A stretch of DNA of 64,000 nucleotides from Micromonospora craniellae. GTDB taxonomy: Bacteria; Actinomycetota; Actinomycetes; Mycobacteriales; Micromonosporaceae. The stretch is from contig NZ_CP061725.1 in assembly GCF_014764405.1 (NCBI RefSeq), positions 992,001 to 1,056,000 on the forward strand. The letters run 5' to 3'. Below are positions 8,553 to 17,509 of this stretch, in pieces. The notes beneath the pieces are model-generated. The model had not been told where the DNA came from. It did not search any database and was given only the letters and a program-made list of their open reading frames with translations. The stretch's first letter is position 1. Each line of letters opens with the position of its first letter. The position numbers and the translations under genes are program-made.

Positions 8553-9422
8553 TCAGCCGGCGGCGCTGGCGTCGCCGGTGTTGCGATCCCGATTCATGCT
8601 GGCCCGCAGCTCGTCGAGGCGGGCCACGCCCGGGTCGTTGGTCTGTGCGGCCGGCTGCTGTCCGCCCACGGCCTCCCGGTCGGCGGTGCCGCCGAGCTGC
8701 TCACCGGCCATGCTGGCACGGATCTGGTCGAGCCGGGCCGATCCGGCCACGTCCAGCGTCGCCTTCTGGATCTCCAGCATCCGGCCCTCGGCCGAGTTGC
8801 CGGCCAGCTCGGCGCGGCCCATGGCGTTGGAGTAGCGGCGTTCGATGCGGTCGCGGACCTCGTCCAGGCTGGGCGTGCTGCCGGGGGCGGTGAGCGCCGA
8901 CATGGACTCCAGCGAGGAGGCCACGGTCTCCTGCATCTTGGCCTGTTCGAGCTGGCTGAGCAGCTTGGCCCGCTCGGCGAGCTTCTGCTGAAGGATCATC
9001 GAGTTGTTCTCGACCGCCCGACGGGCCTGACCGGCGGCGGCGAGCGCCTGGTCGTGCAGGGTCTTGAGGTCCTCGGCGGCCTGCTCGGAGGAGACGAGCT
9101 GGCTGGCCAGGGTCTGCGCGGACTGCTCGTAGCGGCCGGCCTCGGTCTCGTCGCCCTTGGCCCGGGCCTGGTCGGCGAGGACCAGCGCCTGCCGGGCGTT
9201 GCTCTGCAACCGCTCGACGTCGGACATCTGCCGGGAGAGCTTCATCTCCAGTTGCCGCTGGTTGCCGATCACTGCGGCGGCCTGCTGCACGAGCGCCTGG
9301 TGTTGCCGGTGCGCCTCGTCGATGGCCTGCTGGAGCTGCACCTTGGGATCGGCGTGCTCGTCGATTCGGGCGCCGAAGAGCGCCATCAGGTACTTCCACC
9401 CCTTGACGAACGGGTTCGCCAT
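8553..9422 (-). CDS. pspA: PspA/IM30 (Vipp1) family membrane-stress protein
   Basis: 289 aa with the amphipathic N-terminal helix ([20 protein letters not shown]) and a long coiled coil of alternating charged and Ala/Leu residues (about residues 25-225), which is the ESCRT-III-like scaffold of PspA. The tail beyond residue 225 is less ordered and contains two similar DQIRASM/DELRASM segments that look like an internal repeat. It binds and stabilises the inner leaflet of the membrane under stress. It sits between clgR and pspM and is probably activated by ClgR, as in mycobacteria. Confidence 0.93.
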   Translation of the reverse strand: MANPFVKGWKYLMALFGARIDEHADPKVQLQQAIDEAHRQHQALVQQAAAVIGNQRQLEMKLSRQMSDVERLQSNARQALVLADQARAKGDETEAGRYEQSAQTLASQLVSSEQAAEDLKTLHDQALAAAGQARRAVENNSMILQQKLAERAKLLSQLEQAKMQETVASSLESMSALTAPGSTPSLDEVRDRIERRYSNAMGRAELAGNSAEGRMLEIQKATLDVAGSARLDQIRASMAGEQLGGTADREAVGGQQPAAQTNDPGVARLDELRASMNRDRNTGDASAAG

Positions 9423-9625
9423 CTCCGCCGTATCCCCTCAGTCACGTCGCTGCGCCAACCGCCATGTCCGGCCGGCCCAGCTCGGCCACCGGCGATGGTG
9501 GGTCCATCGTCCCAGCCGAGCGCCAGCACGGCATCCGTACCGGCGCGAGGGGGACGCTGCGATCAACCCTACGCGGCGGTCGCCACCTCGACCATCGGCG
9601 GCGGCTCACGCGGTGTGGAACACGC

Positions 9626-10084
9626 TCAGGCGGCGCAGACCACGTCCCGGTCGGCGCGCTCGGCGGAGCGGACCCGGGTGCTGCGCAGGGTCGCCTTGAG
9701 CGGGGACTCCTGGCGCACCGCGACCGCGACCGAGCCGTCGGAGCTGACCTGGCGTACCTGCCGGCCGGTGGCCCTCTGCACCGCCGTCGCGCCGACCGGC
9801 GTCGTCTCGGCCGGCTCGTCCTGCACCGGGACCAGCACACCCGGCAGCTGCTCGGCGAGGGCGACGGTGTCGCTGACCTCGCGCAACAGCTCGGACAGGC
9901 GGGCGCCGAGCGCGTCGCAGATCGCGGCGAGCAGTTCGCTGGAGGGTTCCTTCTGGCCGCGTTCGATCTCGGACAGGTAGCCCAGGCTGACGTTGGCGGC
10001 GGAAGAGACCTCGCGCAGCGTGCGGTGCTGCCCCTGCCGGCGCGCCCGTAGTGCGTCACCGATCACCCGGCGTAGCAGGACCAT
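9626..10084 (-). CDS. clgR: ClgR-type Cro/CI helix-turn-helix activator
   Basis: 152 aa. An HTH_3 domain occupies about residues 8-65 ([20 protein letters not shown]), followed by a variable C-terminal tail. The ATG at 10084 has GGGGAGGTG just upstream; the open frame continues further 5' but without coding character. ClgR activates clp protease genes and, in mycobacteria, the psp operon. The position directly upstream of pspA supports that role. The protein ends in VVCAA, a small non-polar C terminus of the kind ClpP substrates often carry, which would fit the known ClpP-dependent turnover of ClgR; that last point is inference. Confidence 0.9.
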   Translation of the reverse strand: MVLLRRVIGDALRARRQGQHRTLREVSSAANVSLGYLSEIERGQKEPSSELLAAICDALGARLSELLREVSDTVALAEQLPGVLVPVQDEPAETTPVGATAVQRATGRQVRQVSSDGSVAVAVRQESPLKATLRSTRVRSAERADRDVVCAA

Positions 10085-10142
10085 CGCACCTCCCCTGAGG
10101 GACACAGTTCGCCCGGCCGCCGGCCCGGTGCTGCGCACCGGC

Positions 10143-10183
10143 TCCGACTGTCGGAACTTTCCCGCAACCGTACCCGTTGCGGG
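10143..10183 (-). promoter_or_regulatory. Two palindromes in the clgR upstream region
   Basis: Between clgR and cinA there is a perfect 6-bp inverted repeat with one-base spacer at 10143-10155 (TCCGAC/GTCGGA) and an 8-bp perfect inverted repeat with 7-base spacer at 10161-10183 (CCCGCAAC/GTTGCGGG). They lie 60-100 bp upstream of the clgR ATG, where the promoter of the clgR-pspA-pspM operon should be. One may be an operator for clgR autoregulation, or they may form a terminator-like structure after cinA. Function not proven. Confidence 0.4.
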
Positions 10184-10209
10184 CCGCCACGACATCCCGC
10201 CCCGCCCTC

Positions 10210-10698
10210 CTAGCTTGCGGCGGGAACGTCCCCCTGGACGTGGGCGGCGACCATCCGCAACGCCTCGGTGACCGTTTCGCCCCGAATATGGTCCCGGCTG
10301 CCCTCCAGGCGCAGTTCGCGTACCTCGGCGCCGTAGGGGCCGGCGACCGCGACGTAGACCAGTCCGACGGGCTTGCCGTCCTGCGGCTCCGGGCCGGCGA
10401 CACCGGTGGTGGCCAGGCACCAGTCGGCGCCGCAGCGCCGCCGTCCGCCCTCGGCCAGGGCGGCGGCCACGTCGCCGTCCACCGGGCCGCGCGCCGCCAA
10501 CAGATCCGCCGGTACGTCGGCGAGCTGCTCCTTCAGCTCGGTGGCGTACACCACCAGCCCGCCCCGGTAGACCGCGCTCGCCCCGGCGACCTCCACGATC
10601 GTGGCGGCCAGCAGCCCACCGGTCAACGACTCGACGGTGGCGAGGGTCTCCCGCCGCTCGGTGAGGCGGTGCACCACGCCGGCCGCCGCGCTGCCCAT
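10210..10698 (-). CDS. CinA C-terminal domain protein, nicotinamide-nucleotide amidase (PncC type)
   Basis: 162 aa from the ATG at 10698, which has AAGGA 3-4 bases upstream; an upstream TTG at 10746 and ATG at 10734 are poorer starts. The whole protein is the stand-alone CinA C-terminal domain: [12 protein letters not shown] near the N terminus (catalytic serine region), [13 protein letters not shown], and [19 protein letters not shown]. These enzymes deamidate nicotinamide mononucleotide in NAD recycling. It lies between pgsA and clgR, a common actinobacterial order. Confidence 0.9.
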   Translation of the reverse strand: MGSAAAGVVHRLTERRETLATVESLTGGLLAATIVEVAGASAVYRGGLVVYATELKEQLADVPADLLAARGPVDGDVAAALAEGGRRRCGADWCLATTGVAGPEPQDGKPVGLVYVAVAGPYGAEVRELRLEGSRDHIRGETVTEALRMVAAHVQGDVPAAS

Positions 10699-10783
10699 CT
10701 GTCCTTCGCCTTCTTTGACACCCACACCCTGCATACTTCCCGACAAGCGGGCGGTCTACTCGCCGCACCGCCCGGGCGAACGA

Positions 10784-11437
10784 TCACCCGGTGCGGCGCA
10801 GCCGCAGGGCCTGGACGATGTAGTCGAAACCGGTGACCACCGTCACCGCGACCGCCGCGGCCATGATCCAGGGGCCGATCATGGCCAGCTCGGCCGGCAT
10901 CGGCCAGAGGTACCAGGTGATGGCGAGGATCTGGAGCGCCGTCTTGATTTTGCCGCCCCGGCTCGCGGCGATCACCCCGCGCCGGATCACCCAGAAGCGC
11001 AGCACGGTGATGCCCAGCTCGCGGGCGAGGATGACGACCGTCACCCACCAGGGCAGTTGGCCGTACCAGGAGAGCAGCAGCAGGGCGGCTCCGGTGAGCG
11101 CCTTGTCGGCGAGCGGGTCGGCCACCTTGCCGAAGGCGGTGACCAGCGAGAACCGGCGTGCGATCCAGCCGTCGACCAGGTCCGTCGCCGAGGCCACCAC
11201 GAAGATCACGCAGGCGACGCTGCGCCACCCGGCGTGTGTCATGCCGGAGACGGCCACGCAGGCGGCGAAGACCGGTACGAGCAGCAGCCGCAGCGCGGTC
11301 AGCGCGTTGGCGGCGTTGACCACCGGGACCACCCGGGCCGCCACGGGCAGCGGCGTGGACTCCGTCGCCTCGGTCATCGGCGCGCTCTCCGGCACCACAC
11401 CTGGTCGCTCCCCCGACTCGTCCTGGCCGGCGGTCAC
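10784..11437 (-). CDS. pgsA: CDP-diacylglycerol--glycerol-3-phosphate 3-phosphatidyltransferase
   Basis: 217-aa integral membrane enzyme of the CDP-alcohol phosphotransferase family. The full signature D-G-x2-A-R-x8-G-x3-D-x3-D is present with D89, G90, A93, R94, G103, D107 and D111. Several membrane helices follow. It makes phosphatidylglycerol phosphate, the first step to phosphatidylglycerol and cardiolipin. A hydrophilic N-terminal tail of about 30 residues precedes the first helix. Its GTG start overlaps the rimO stop by four bases, so it is translated with rimO. Confidence 0.9.
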   Translation of the reverse strand: MTAGQDESGERPGVVPESAPMTEATESTPLPVAARVVPVVNAANALTALRLLLVPVFAACVAVSGMTHAGWRSVACVIFVVASATDLVDGWIARRFSLVTAFGKVADPLADKALTGAALLLLSWYGQLPWWVTVVILARELGITVLRFWVIRRGVIAASRGGKIKTALQILAITWYLWPMPAELAMIGPWIMAAAVAVTVVTGFDYIVQALRLRRTG

Positions 11438-12972
11438 CGTGCCGCGCCGGGCGCCGCCGAGATCATCTCATCGGGTACGGCGACCAGGTCGACGCCTTCG
11501 GTGTCGGTCACGGTGGCCCGGACCAGGTCACCGGGGCGCAGCGCGGCCAGGTCGACCCCGCCGCCGTCCGGGGCGACCAGGGTGGTCGAGCCGTCGACCT
11601 CGGGCGCCTGGTGTGCGGCCCGCCCCTCCACCACGCCGCCGTCGACCGAGTCGACCAGCACCTCGACCGTGGCGCCGAGGCGGTCCTCGGCGCGCTGCGA
11701 GCACAGTTCGTCGGCGAGGGCGCTGAGCTTGTCGTACCGGCGCTTGATGGTGGCGGCGGAGACCTTGCCGGGCAGTCCGGCGGCCTCGGTGCCGTCCTCG
11801 TCGCTGTAGTCGAAGACCCCGATCGCGTCGAGCCGGGCCTCGGTGAGGAAGCGGACCAGCTCGTCGACGTCGGCGCGGGTCTCGCCGGGGAAGCCGACGA
11901 TGAAGTTGCTCCGCGCGCCGGCCTCCGGTGCCAGGGCCCGCGCCGAGGCCAGCAGTTCCAGGAAGCGGTCGGTGGAGCCGAAACGCCGCATCCGGCGCAG
12001 CACCGGCTCGCTGGAGTGCTGGAACGACAGGTCGAAGTAGGGGGCCACGCCGGGCGTGGTGGCGATCGCCTCGACCAGGCCGGGCCGGGTCTCGGCCGGC
12101 TGGAGGTAGCTGACCCGTACCCGGACGATGCCGTCGATCACCGCGAGCTGCGGCAGCAGCTTCTCCAACGCGCGGGGGTCGCCCAGGTCCTTGCCGTACG
12201 ACGTGGAGTTCTCGCTGACCAGCACCAGCTCACGGACACCGCTCTTGGCCAGCCACTCGGCCTCGGCGAGCAGCTCGTCCGGCGTACGCGAGACGAACGC
12301 GCCCCGGAACGCCGGGATCGCGCAGAACGTGCACCGCCGGTCGCAGCCGCTGGCCAGCTTGAGCGAGGCCACCGGGCCGCTGTCCAGGCGACGACGCAGC
12401 ACCGGGCGCAGGTGCGCCGGGGTGTGCCCGTCCACCTCGACCACCGTGCCGTGACCGGGCAGCGACACCGCGCTGTCCCGCCGGGCCACCGGGGTCAGTG
12501 GCAGCAGTTCCCGCCGGTCGCGGGGGGTGTGCGCGGCGAACTCCCGCCCGGCGACGACCGCGTCCAGCCGGGCCGCGATGTCCGGGTAGTCGTCGAAGCT
12601 GAGCACCGCCTGCGCCTCGGGGAGGCTGTCGGCCAGCTCCCGGCCGTACCGCTCGGCCATGCAGCCGGCCGCGACCACCTTGGCCCCGGTGTCGGCGGCG
12701 GCCAGCAGCGTCTGGATCGAGTCCTGCTTGGCCTTCTCCACGAAGCCGCAGGTGTTGACCACCACCACGTCGGCGCCCTCGCCGTCGGTGGTCACCTGCC
12801 AGCCGTCGGCGTGCAGGCGGGCGGCCAGCTCCTCCGAGTCGACCTCGTTACGGGCACAGCCCAGGGTCAGCAGGGCGACCCGGCGGCCGTCGGCGGGCGA
12901 CCGCTCCGGGTCGCGGGGCGACGCCGGACGCACCGCGTGGGAGTCGTCGACAGGAGAGGTGGCAGACACCAT
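11434..12972 (-). CDS. rimO: Ribosomal protein S12 methylthiotransferase
   Basis: 512 aa from the ATG at 12972 (six residues shorter than the maximal frame). Domain order is that of RimO/MiaB: an N-terminal UPF0004 domain beginning [17 protein letters not shown], a radical-SAM core with the CxxxCxxC cluster (CDRRCTFC), and a C-terminal TRAM domain. The N-terminal domain has the additional cysteines for the second iron-sulfur cluster ([15 protein letters not shown]). It beta-methylthiolates the conserved aspartate of S12. The stop overlaps the pgsA start. Confidence 0.93.
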   Translation of the reverse strand: MVSATSPVDDSHAVRPASPRDPERSPADGRRVALLTLGCARNEVDSEELAARLHADGWQVTTDGEGADVVVVNTCGFVEKAKQDSIQTLLAAADTGAKVVAAGCMAERYGRELADSLPEAQAVLSFDDYPDIAARLDAVVAGREFAAHTPRDRRELLPLTPVARRDSAVSLPGHGTVVEVDGHTPAHLRPVLRRRLDSGPVASLKLASGCDRRCTFCAIPAFRGAFVSRTPDELLAEAEWLAKSGVRELVLVSENSTSYGKDLGDPRALEKLLPQLAVIDGIVRVRVSYLQPAETRPGLVEAIATTPGVAPYFDLSFQHSSEPVLRRMRRFGSTDRFLELLASARALAPEAGARSNFIVGFPGETRADVDELVRFLTEARLDAIGVFDYSDEDGTEAAGLPGKVSAATIKRRYDKLSALADELCSQRAEDRLGATVEVLVDSVDGGVVEGRAAHQAPEVDGSTTLVAPDGGGVDLAALRPGDLVRATVTDTEGVDLVAVPDEMISAAPGAAR

Positions 12973-13006
12973 CCGAGGGTACCGGGCCACCGGCCCCCGG
13001 CCGACA

Positions 13007-13033
13007 GCCCGGCCGGGCCACCACCGGCCGGGC
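13007..13033 (-). terminator. Hairpin after the ornithine cyclodeaminase-like gene
   Basis: Perfect 10-bp GC-only inverted repeat (GCCCGGCCGG / CCGGCCGGGC) with a 7-nt loop, about 60 bases downstream of the - strand gene ending at 13093 and just upstream of rimO. No U-tract, as is usual in high-GC actinobacteria. Confidence 0.5.
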
Positions 13034-13092
13034 GGGCTCGGGCCGACCGGGCAGGGCGCGCGCCGACCGACCGGGCACGGCCGGGCCGGACG

Positions 13093-14016
13093 TCAGGCGG
13101 CCGGGGCGAGAACCGAGACCAGGCGGTCGAGCAGGAAGACCTCGGTGCCGGCCAGGCCGACCGAGCAGAAGACCGAGATCTGGTCCGCGTCGGTGCGGCC
13201 GGGTGCCGTGCCGGCCAGCACCGCGCCCAGGTCGCACAGGCGCGCGGCGTACGGCGGCTGGGCGGCGAGCATCGGCGGGACGTACGCGCCGGCCTGCTCC
13301 GGGGAGTCACAGGCCAGCACCGCGGCGGCGTCCAGCAGGTCGGTGCCGAACTCGGCCCGGTCGCACTGCTTGAAGCCGACCGCGTTGACGTGCGTACCCG
13401 GGGAGACGTCGGCGGCGGTCAGCAGCGGCGTGGTGGACGTGGTGGCCAGCACCACCACGTCCCGGTCCCGGGTGGCCCCGCGCACGGTGTCCACCGCGCG
13501 GGCCGGGACGCCGAGTTCGGCGCGGACCCGGGCGGCGAACGCCTCCCGGCGGGGCACCGAGCGGCTGTGCACGGTCACCTCGCGCAGCGGTCGTACCGCG
13601 GCGGCGGCCCACACCTGGGCCCAGGCCATCCGTCCGGCACCGATCACGCCCAGCGTGGCGGCGTCCGGGCGGGCCAGCGCGTCCACCGCGGCCCCACCGA
13701 TCGCGCCGGTTCGCCGCGAGCCCAACTCCTCCCCCACCGCCACCGCCCGCACCGCCCCGGTACGCCCGTCGTGCAGCACCACCACCTGCTCGGATCCCGG
13801 GTGCCCGAAGGTGTCGTACGAGCGGTAGCCGTACCACTCGCCGCGCAGGTGTCCGGCGGTCAGCACCATCCGGCCCCCGCCCAGCGGCGCGGCGGCCCGG
13901 GGCGGGGCCACCAGCCGTCCCTCGTACGCGGCGATCAGGGCGTGGCGCATCGCGTCCACCGTGGTCGCGGCGTCCAGCGCGGCGGCGACCTCCGGGTCGG
14001 AAATGAGGACCGTCAT
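13093..14016 (-). CDS. Ornithine cyclodeaminase / mu-crystallin family protein
   Basis: 307 aa from the ATG at 14016 (MTVLISDPEV). The Rossmann motif is GVIGAGRMAWAQ, preceded by GGRMVLTAG and a conserved GAIGGAAVD segment. The family contains ornithine cyclodeaminase, alanine dehydrogenase (Archaeoglobus type) and several imine reductases, so the substrate is open. The start codon has no Shine-Dalgarno; a CACGAT -10-like box 7 bases upstream suggests a leaderless transcript. The 5' region also has two spaced TTGAAGT heptamers (14033-14056, read on the + strand). It is divergent from the guanidine exporter but has no clear link with it. Confidence 0.8.
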   Translation of the reverse strand: MTVLISDPEVAAALDAATTVDAMRHALIAAYEGRLVAPPRAAAPLGGGRMVLTAGHLRGEWYGYRSYDTFGHPGSEQVVVLHDGRTGAVRAVAVGEELGSRRTGAIGGAAVDALARPDAATLGVIGAGRMAWAQVWAAAAVRPLREVTVHSRSVPRREAFAARVRAELGVPARAVDTVRGATRDRDVVVLATTSTTPLLTAADVSPGTHVNAVGFKQCDRAEFGTDLLDAAAVLACDSPEQAGAYVPPMLAAQPPYAARLCDLGAVLAGTAPGRTDADQISVFCSVGLAGTEVFLLDRLVSVLAPAA

Positions 14017-14130
14017 GTCGCTATCGTGCAAGTTGAAGTCACATTGAAGTCCACTCCCAGTGAGCGTACTCACCCGGGCCGGCCGCCGGGCCCGGTGCTA
14101 CGGTCGGTCCCGACGGCCCGCGTGGCCGTC

Positions 14131-14172
14131 CCGGACGAGTCGTGGGCGTACCCGGTGAGCCAAGACGCCCCG
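14131..14172 (+). ncRNA. Guanidine-III riboswitch (ykkC-III) upstream of the exporter gene
   Basis: The sequence from 14131 matches the guanidine-III consensus block by block: CCGGACGAG, then a GGGCGU arm, then ACCCGGU, then CAAGACGCCC. Helix P1 is CCGG 14131-14134 with CCGG 14152-14155. The pseudoknot/P2 arm GGGCGU (14144-14149) pairs with ACGCCC (14165-14170), where the Thermobifida example I recall has GCGCCGU/ACGGCGC, so the helix covaries. A downstream segment (14185-14196, GACTCGTCCCGG) can pair with the aptamer 5' side (CCGGACGAGTC), giving an alternative fold that could switch access to the ribosome binding site (GAAGAGG, 14221-14227). Placement directly upstream of a Gdx-type gene fits the known biology. 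Confidence 0.88.
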
Positions 14173-14234
14173 CGTGATGGACCCGACTCGTCCCGGTGCC
14201 CCGGCGGCCCGGGCGGCCCTGAAGAGGTGACCCG

Positions 14235-14549
14235 ATGGCCTGGATCGCACTGGTGATCTCCGGACTTCTCGAAACGGCGTGGGCGATCGCCCTGGACCGC
14301 AGCGCCGGATTCACCCGACCCGTCCCCTCTGCGGTCTTCGCGGTCACGCTGGTGCTCAGCATGGCCGGCCTGGCGTACGCGCTGCGCGAGATCCCCGTCG
14401 GCACCGGCTACGCGATATGGGTCGGCATCGGCGCGACCGGCACCGCCCTGGTCGGCATGATCGCGTTGGGCGAGTCGGCCAGCCTGCCCCGGCTGCTCTG
14501 CCTGCTGCTCGTCGTCGCCGGTGTGGTCGGGCTCAAGATCTATCACTGA
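14235..14549 (+). CDS. gdx: SMR family guanidinium exporter (Gdx/SugE type)
   Basis: 104-aa, four-helix small multidrug resistance protein. The essential membrane glutamate is E13 (LLETAWAI), and residues around it (ETAWAIALDRSAGFTRPVPS) and WVGIGATGTALVGM are those of the SugE/Gdx subfamily, not the EmrE subfamily. Gdx proteins exchange guanidinium for protons. The guanidine-III riboswitch in its leader gives strong independent support. ATG 14235 has GAAGAGG eight bases upstream. It appears monocistronic or paired with the small membrane gene that follows 81 bp later. Confidence 0.93.
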   Translation: MAWIALVISGLLETAWAIALDRSAGFTRPVPSAVFAVTLVLSMAGLAYALREIPVGTGYAIWVGIGATGTALVGMIALGESASLPRLLCLLLVVAGVVGLKIYH

Positions 14550-14630
14550 TCCGTGGTCCGGGTGCTGTTTGGACAGCGCCCCGGCATGGGTACTGGCCGA
14601 TCAACGACGAGTCGACCACCGGAGGAGATC

Positions 14631-14870
14631 ATGGCCAACATGCACGCCGGCACCCGCCCGCGCACCAACGCCGCCCGCATCTGCACGATCCTGGGCTTCG
14701 TCTTCGCCGGTATCGCGCTGTTCCTGTTCCCGCTGCTGTTCGGCCTGGTCGCCGTCGGTCTCGGGGTGGCCGGTGCGGTGCAGGGCGACAAGCCGCTCGG
14801 CTGGTACGCCGCCGGTGCGGGCGTGGCCGCGATCCTGCTCAACATGATCCTCGCGGCAGCCCTGATGTGA
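14631..14870 (+). CDS. Small two-helix membrane protein, function unknown
   Basis: 79 aa with an excellent ribosome binding site (GGAGGAG, four bases before the ATG). After a short polar N terminus with several Arg/Thr residues there are two hydrophobic segments (about residues 17-45 and 52-77) separated by QGDKPLGWYA. The pattern (short basic tail, two helices, Gly-rich turn) resembles DUF4190-like small actinobacterial proteins, but I see no diagnostic motif. It is followed directly by a strong bidirectional terminator. Confidence 0.75.
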   Translation: MANMHAGTRPRTNAARICTILGFVFAGIALFLFPLLFGLVAVGLGVAGAVQGDKPLGWYAAGAGVAAILLNMILAAALM

Positions 14871-14885
14871 CCAGCGCAACCGCGA

Positions 14886-14919
14886 TCGAGGGCCCGCCGG
14901 ATATCCGGCGGGCCCTCGA
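14886..14919. terminator. Perfect 34-bp palindrome between convergent genes
   Basis: TCGAGGGCCCGCCGG / CCGGCGGGCCCTCGA around a central ATAT, followed on the + strand by CTTTCG. It lies between the small membrane gene (+, ends 14870) and ftsK (-, ends 14943) and can terminate both. Confidence 0.8.
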
Positions 14920-14942
14920 CTTTCGTGCGTTCCGACGGGCGG

Positions 14943-17396
14943 TCAGCCGTCGGCGCCCCGCAGGCCGTCCAGGACCTCTTCCAGCTCGTCCGGCTTGATC
15001 AGCACGTCGCGGGCCTTGGAACCCTCGGAGGGGCCGACCACACCCCGGGTCTCCATCAGGTCCATCAGCCGGCCCGCCTTGGCGAACCCGACCCGCAGCT
15101 TGCGCTGGAGCATCGAGGTCGAGCCGAACTGCGAGGTGACCACCAGCTCGACCGCCTGCACCAGCAGGTCCAGGTCGTCGCCGATGTCCTCGTCGATCTT
15201 CTTCTTGCTCTCCTGGGCGGCGGTCAGCACGTCCGAACGGAACTCCGGCTCGCGCTGGTCCTTGCAGAACTTCACCACGTCGACGATCTCGCGCTCGGTG
15301 ACCCAGGCGCCCTGGATCCGTACCGGCTTCGACGCGCCCATCGGCAGGAACAGGCCGTCACCGCGCCCGAGCAGCTTCTCCGCGCCGGGCTGGTCCAGGA
15401 TGACCCGGGAGTCGGCCAACGACGAGGTGGCGAACGCCAGGCGGGACGGCACGTTGGCCTTGATCAGGCCGGTCACCACGTCGACGGAGGGGCGTTGGGT
15501 GGCCAGCACCAGGTGGATCCCGGCGGCCCGGGCGAGCTGCGTGATCCGGACGATCGAGTCCTCCACGTCGCGCGGCGCGACCATCATCAGGTCGGCCAAC
15601 TCGTCCACGATCACCAGCAGGTACGGGTACGGGCGCATCTCCCGCTCGCTGCCCGGCGGCGCCTTGATCTCACCGTTGCGGACCTTGCGGTTGAAGTCGT
15701 CGATGTGCCGGACCCCGTTGGCCGCCAGGTCGTCGTAGCGCATGTCCATCTCGCGGACCACCCACTCCAGCGAGTCGGCGGCCTTCTTCGCGTTGGTCAC
15801 GATCGGGGTGACCAGGTGCGGGATGCCCTCGTAGCCGGTCAGCTCGACCCGCTTCGGGTCGATCAGCAGCAGCCGCACCTCGTCCGGCGCGGCCCGGGTC
15901 AAAACAGACATAAGTAGCGAATTTAGACAACTCGACTTGCCCGCGCCGGTGGCGCCGGCGATCAGGATGTGCGGCATCTTGGCCAGGTTGGCCACCACGA
16001 ATCCACCCTCGATGTCCTTGCCGAGGGCCACCACCATCGGGTGGTGGTCGCTCGTGGCCGCCCGCGACCGCAGCACGTCGCCGAGCGCCACGTTCTCCGG
16101 GTCGGTGTTCGGGATCTCCACGCCCACCGCGCTCTTGCCCGGGATCGGGCTGAGGATGCGTACGTCCGGCGACTTCACCGCGTACGCGATGTTGCGGGAG
16201 AGCTGGGTGATCCGCTCGACCTTGACGCCGTGGCCCAGCTCGACCTCGTACCGGGTCACCGTCGGCCCCCGGGTGAAACCGGTCACCGCCGCGTCCACGT
16301 CGAACTGGTCGAAGACGCCGGTCAGCGCGGCGATCACCTCGTCGTTGGCCTTGCTGCGGCTCTTCGGCGCGGCACCGGTGCTCAGCATGTTCGGCGGCGG
16401 CAGCGTGTAGTCCCCGGCCATCCCGGTCAACGCGAGCTGCTCGGCCCGGGTCGGCGCGGGCGAGTGCTCCGGCGGGTCGGCCGGCTTGCGACCGGCCGGT
16501 ACCCGGGACGGCGCCTTGCGCGGCAGGACCACGGTCTCCTGGAGGTCCACACCGTCCAGGTCCTCGAAGTCGTCCGGGTCGACCGGCGGCGGCGTCCGCT
16601 TCGCCGGCCGTCGCCGGGGCGACCCGGCGGGCGTCTCCGCCTCGTCCTCCTCGTCGGTGCGGCCGATCACCGTCCCGGCCAGCAGGCCGAGCCGCTCGGG
16701 CACCTTGTTGATCGGCGTCGCGGTCACCACCAGCAGCCCGAACACGAGCAGCAGGAGCAGCAGCGGCACCGCCACCCAGGCGGTGACCGCCCGCTCCAGC
16801 AGGCTGCCCACGCCCGCGCCGACCAGACCACCGGCGAAGTCCCGCTCGCTCGGGTCGGCCGGCTGCTGGCCGATGTGCAGCATCGCGGCGGTGGCGACCA
16901 GCATGGAGCCCCAGCCGATCAGACCGCGTCCCCGGTGCTCGGGGTCGCCGGGCTGCCGCATCAGCCGCCACGCGCCGATGCCGAGCAGCACCGGCACCAC
17001 GATGGAGATGGCACCGAGGAACAGCCGGATCGTGTCGGCGAGCTGAGCGCCCAGCGGACCGGCCCCCGAGAACCACAGTGCACCGGCGGTCAGCAGGGCG
17101 AGGCCGATCACCAGCAGTCCGGCGCCGTCGCGGCGGTGCTCCGGGTCGATGTCACTCGCGGAGGCAGCCTGCCGGCCGGCGGCGCGTACCGCCCACCCGA
17201 CGCTGTGCGCCAGGCCCATCCACACCGCCCGGACCGCCCGGCCGACGTACGCCGCCGGGCCCGGTCCCCGGGCCGTGCTGCGACGCCGGACCGGCGCGCG
17301 GGTCTTCTTCGCCGGTTGGCGGGCACGACTGTTGTTCGTGCCACCGCGCGGCGACGCGCCGCGTCGGCGGCTCGCCTGAGAGGTACGGCCCGCCAT
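14943..17396 (-). CDS. ftsK: DNA translocase FtsK/SpoIIIE
   Basis: 817 aa from the ATG at 17396 (MAGRTSQASRR); the open frame continues 5' but with no protein-like sequence. A basic N-terminal region (residues 1-80) precedes membrane helices (about 95-260), a linker rich in Pro/Arg/Glu (about 260-350), the RecA-like motor with Walker A IAGATGAGKSS near residue 480, and a C-terminal gamma winged-helix domain (about 745-815) that would read KOPS-type polarity sequences. It pumps chromosome DNA through the septum. It lies alone between convergent and divergent genes, so it has its own promoter. Confidence 0.93.
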   Translation of the reverse strand: MAGRTSQASRRRGASPRGGTNNSRARQPAKKTRAPVRRRSTARGPGPAAYVGRAVRAVWMGLAHSVGWAVRAAGRQAASASDIDPEHRRDGAGLLVIGLALLTAGALWFSGAGPLGAQLADTIRLFLGAISIVVPVLLGIGAWRLMRQPGDPEHRGRGLIGWGSMLVATAAMLHIGQQPADPSERDFAGGLVGAGVGSLLERAVTAWVAVPLLLLLLVFGLLVVTATPINKVPERLGLLAGTVIGRTDEEDEAETPAGSPRRRPAKRTPPPVDPDDFEDLDGVDLQETVVLPRKAPSRVPAGRKPADPPEHSPAPTRAEQLALTGMAGDYTLPPPNMLSTGAAPKSRSKANDEVIAALTGVFDQFDVDAAVTGFTRGPTVTRYEVELGHGVKVERITQLSRNIAYAVKSPDVRILSPIPGKSAVGVEIPNTDPENVALGDVLRSRAATSDHHPMVVALGKDIEGGFVVANLAKMPHILIAGATGAGKSSCLNSLLMSVLTRAAPDEVRLLLIDPKRVELTGYEGIPHLVTPIVTNAKKAADSLEWVVREMDMRYDDLAANGVRHIDDFNRKVRNGEIKAPPGSEREMRPYPYLLVIVDELADLMMVAPRDVEDSIVRITQLARAAGIHLVLATQRPSVDVVTGLIKANVPSRLAFATSSLADSRVILDQPGAEKLLGRGDGLFLPMGASKPVRIQGAWVTEREIVDVVKFCKDQREPEFRSDVLTAAQESKKKIDEDIGDDLDLLVQAVELVVTSQFGSTSMLQRKLRVGFAKAGRLMDLMETRGVVGPSEGSKARDVLIKPDELEEVLDGLRGADG

Positions 17397-17509
17397 AGCA
17401 TCACCGTAACGGCGGGCTCCGGAATACGCCGGTCTTAGTGGTCGCCTCCGCGTGTCGCAGCGCGACCACCGCCGCATGCCGTGATATCCGCCGCACGGAA
17501 GGGTGCCCG

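Noticed and set aside
11611..14256. A very long + strand open frame (about 880 codons) across rimO and the cyclodeaminase-like gene
   Set aside because: It is the antisense of two well-supported - strand genes; its translation is Arg/Gly/Pro/His-rich and has no domain. Same reasoning applies to the long frames opposite rnj (20905-22845), pnp (31686-34898) and infB (41194-44280).
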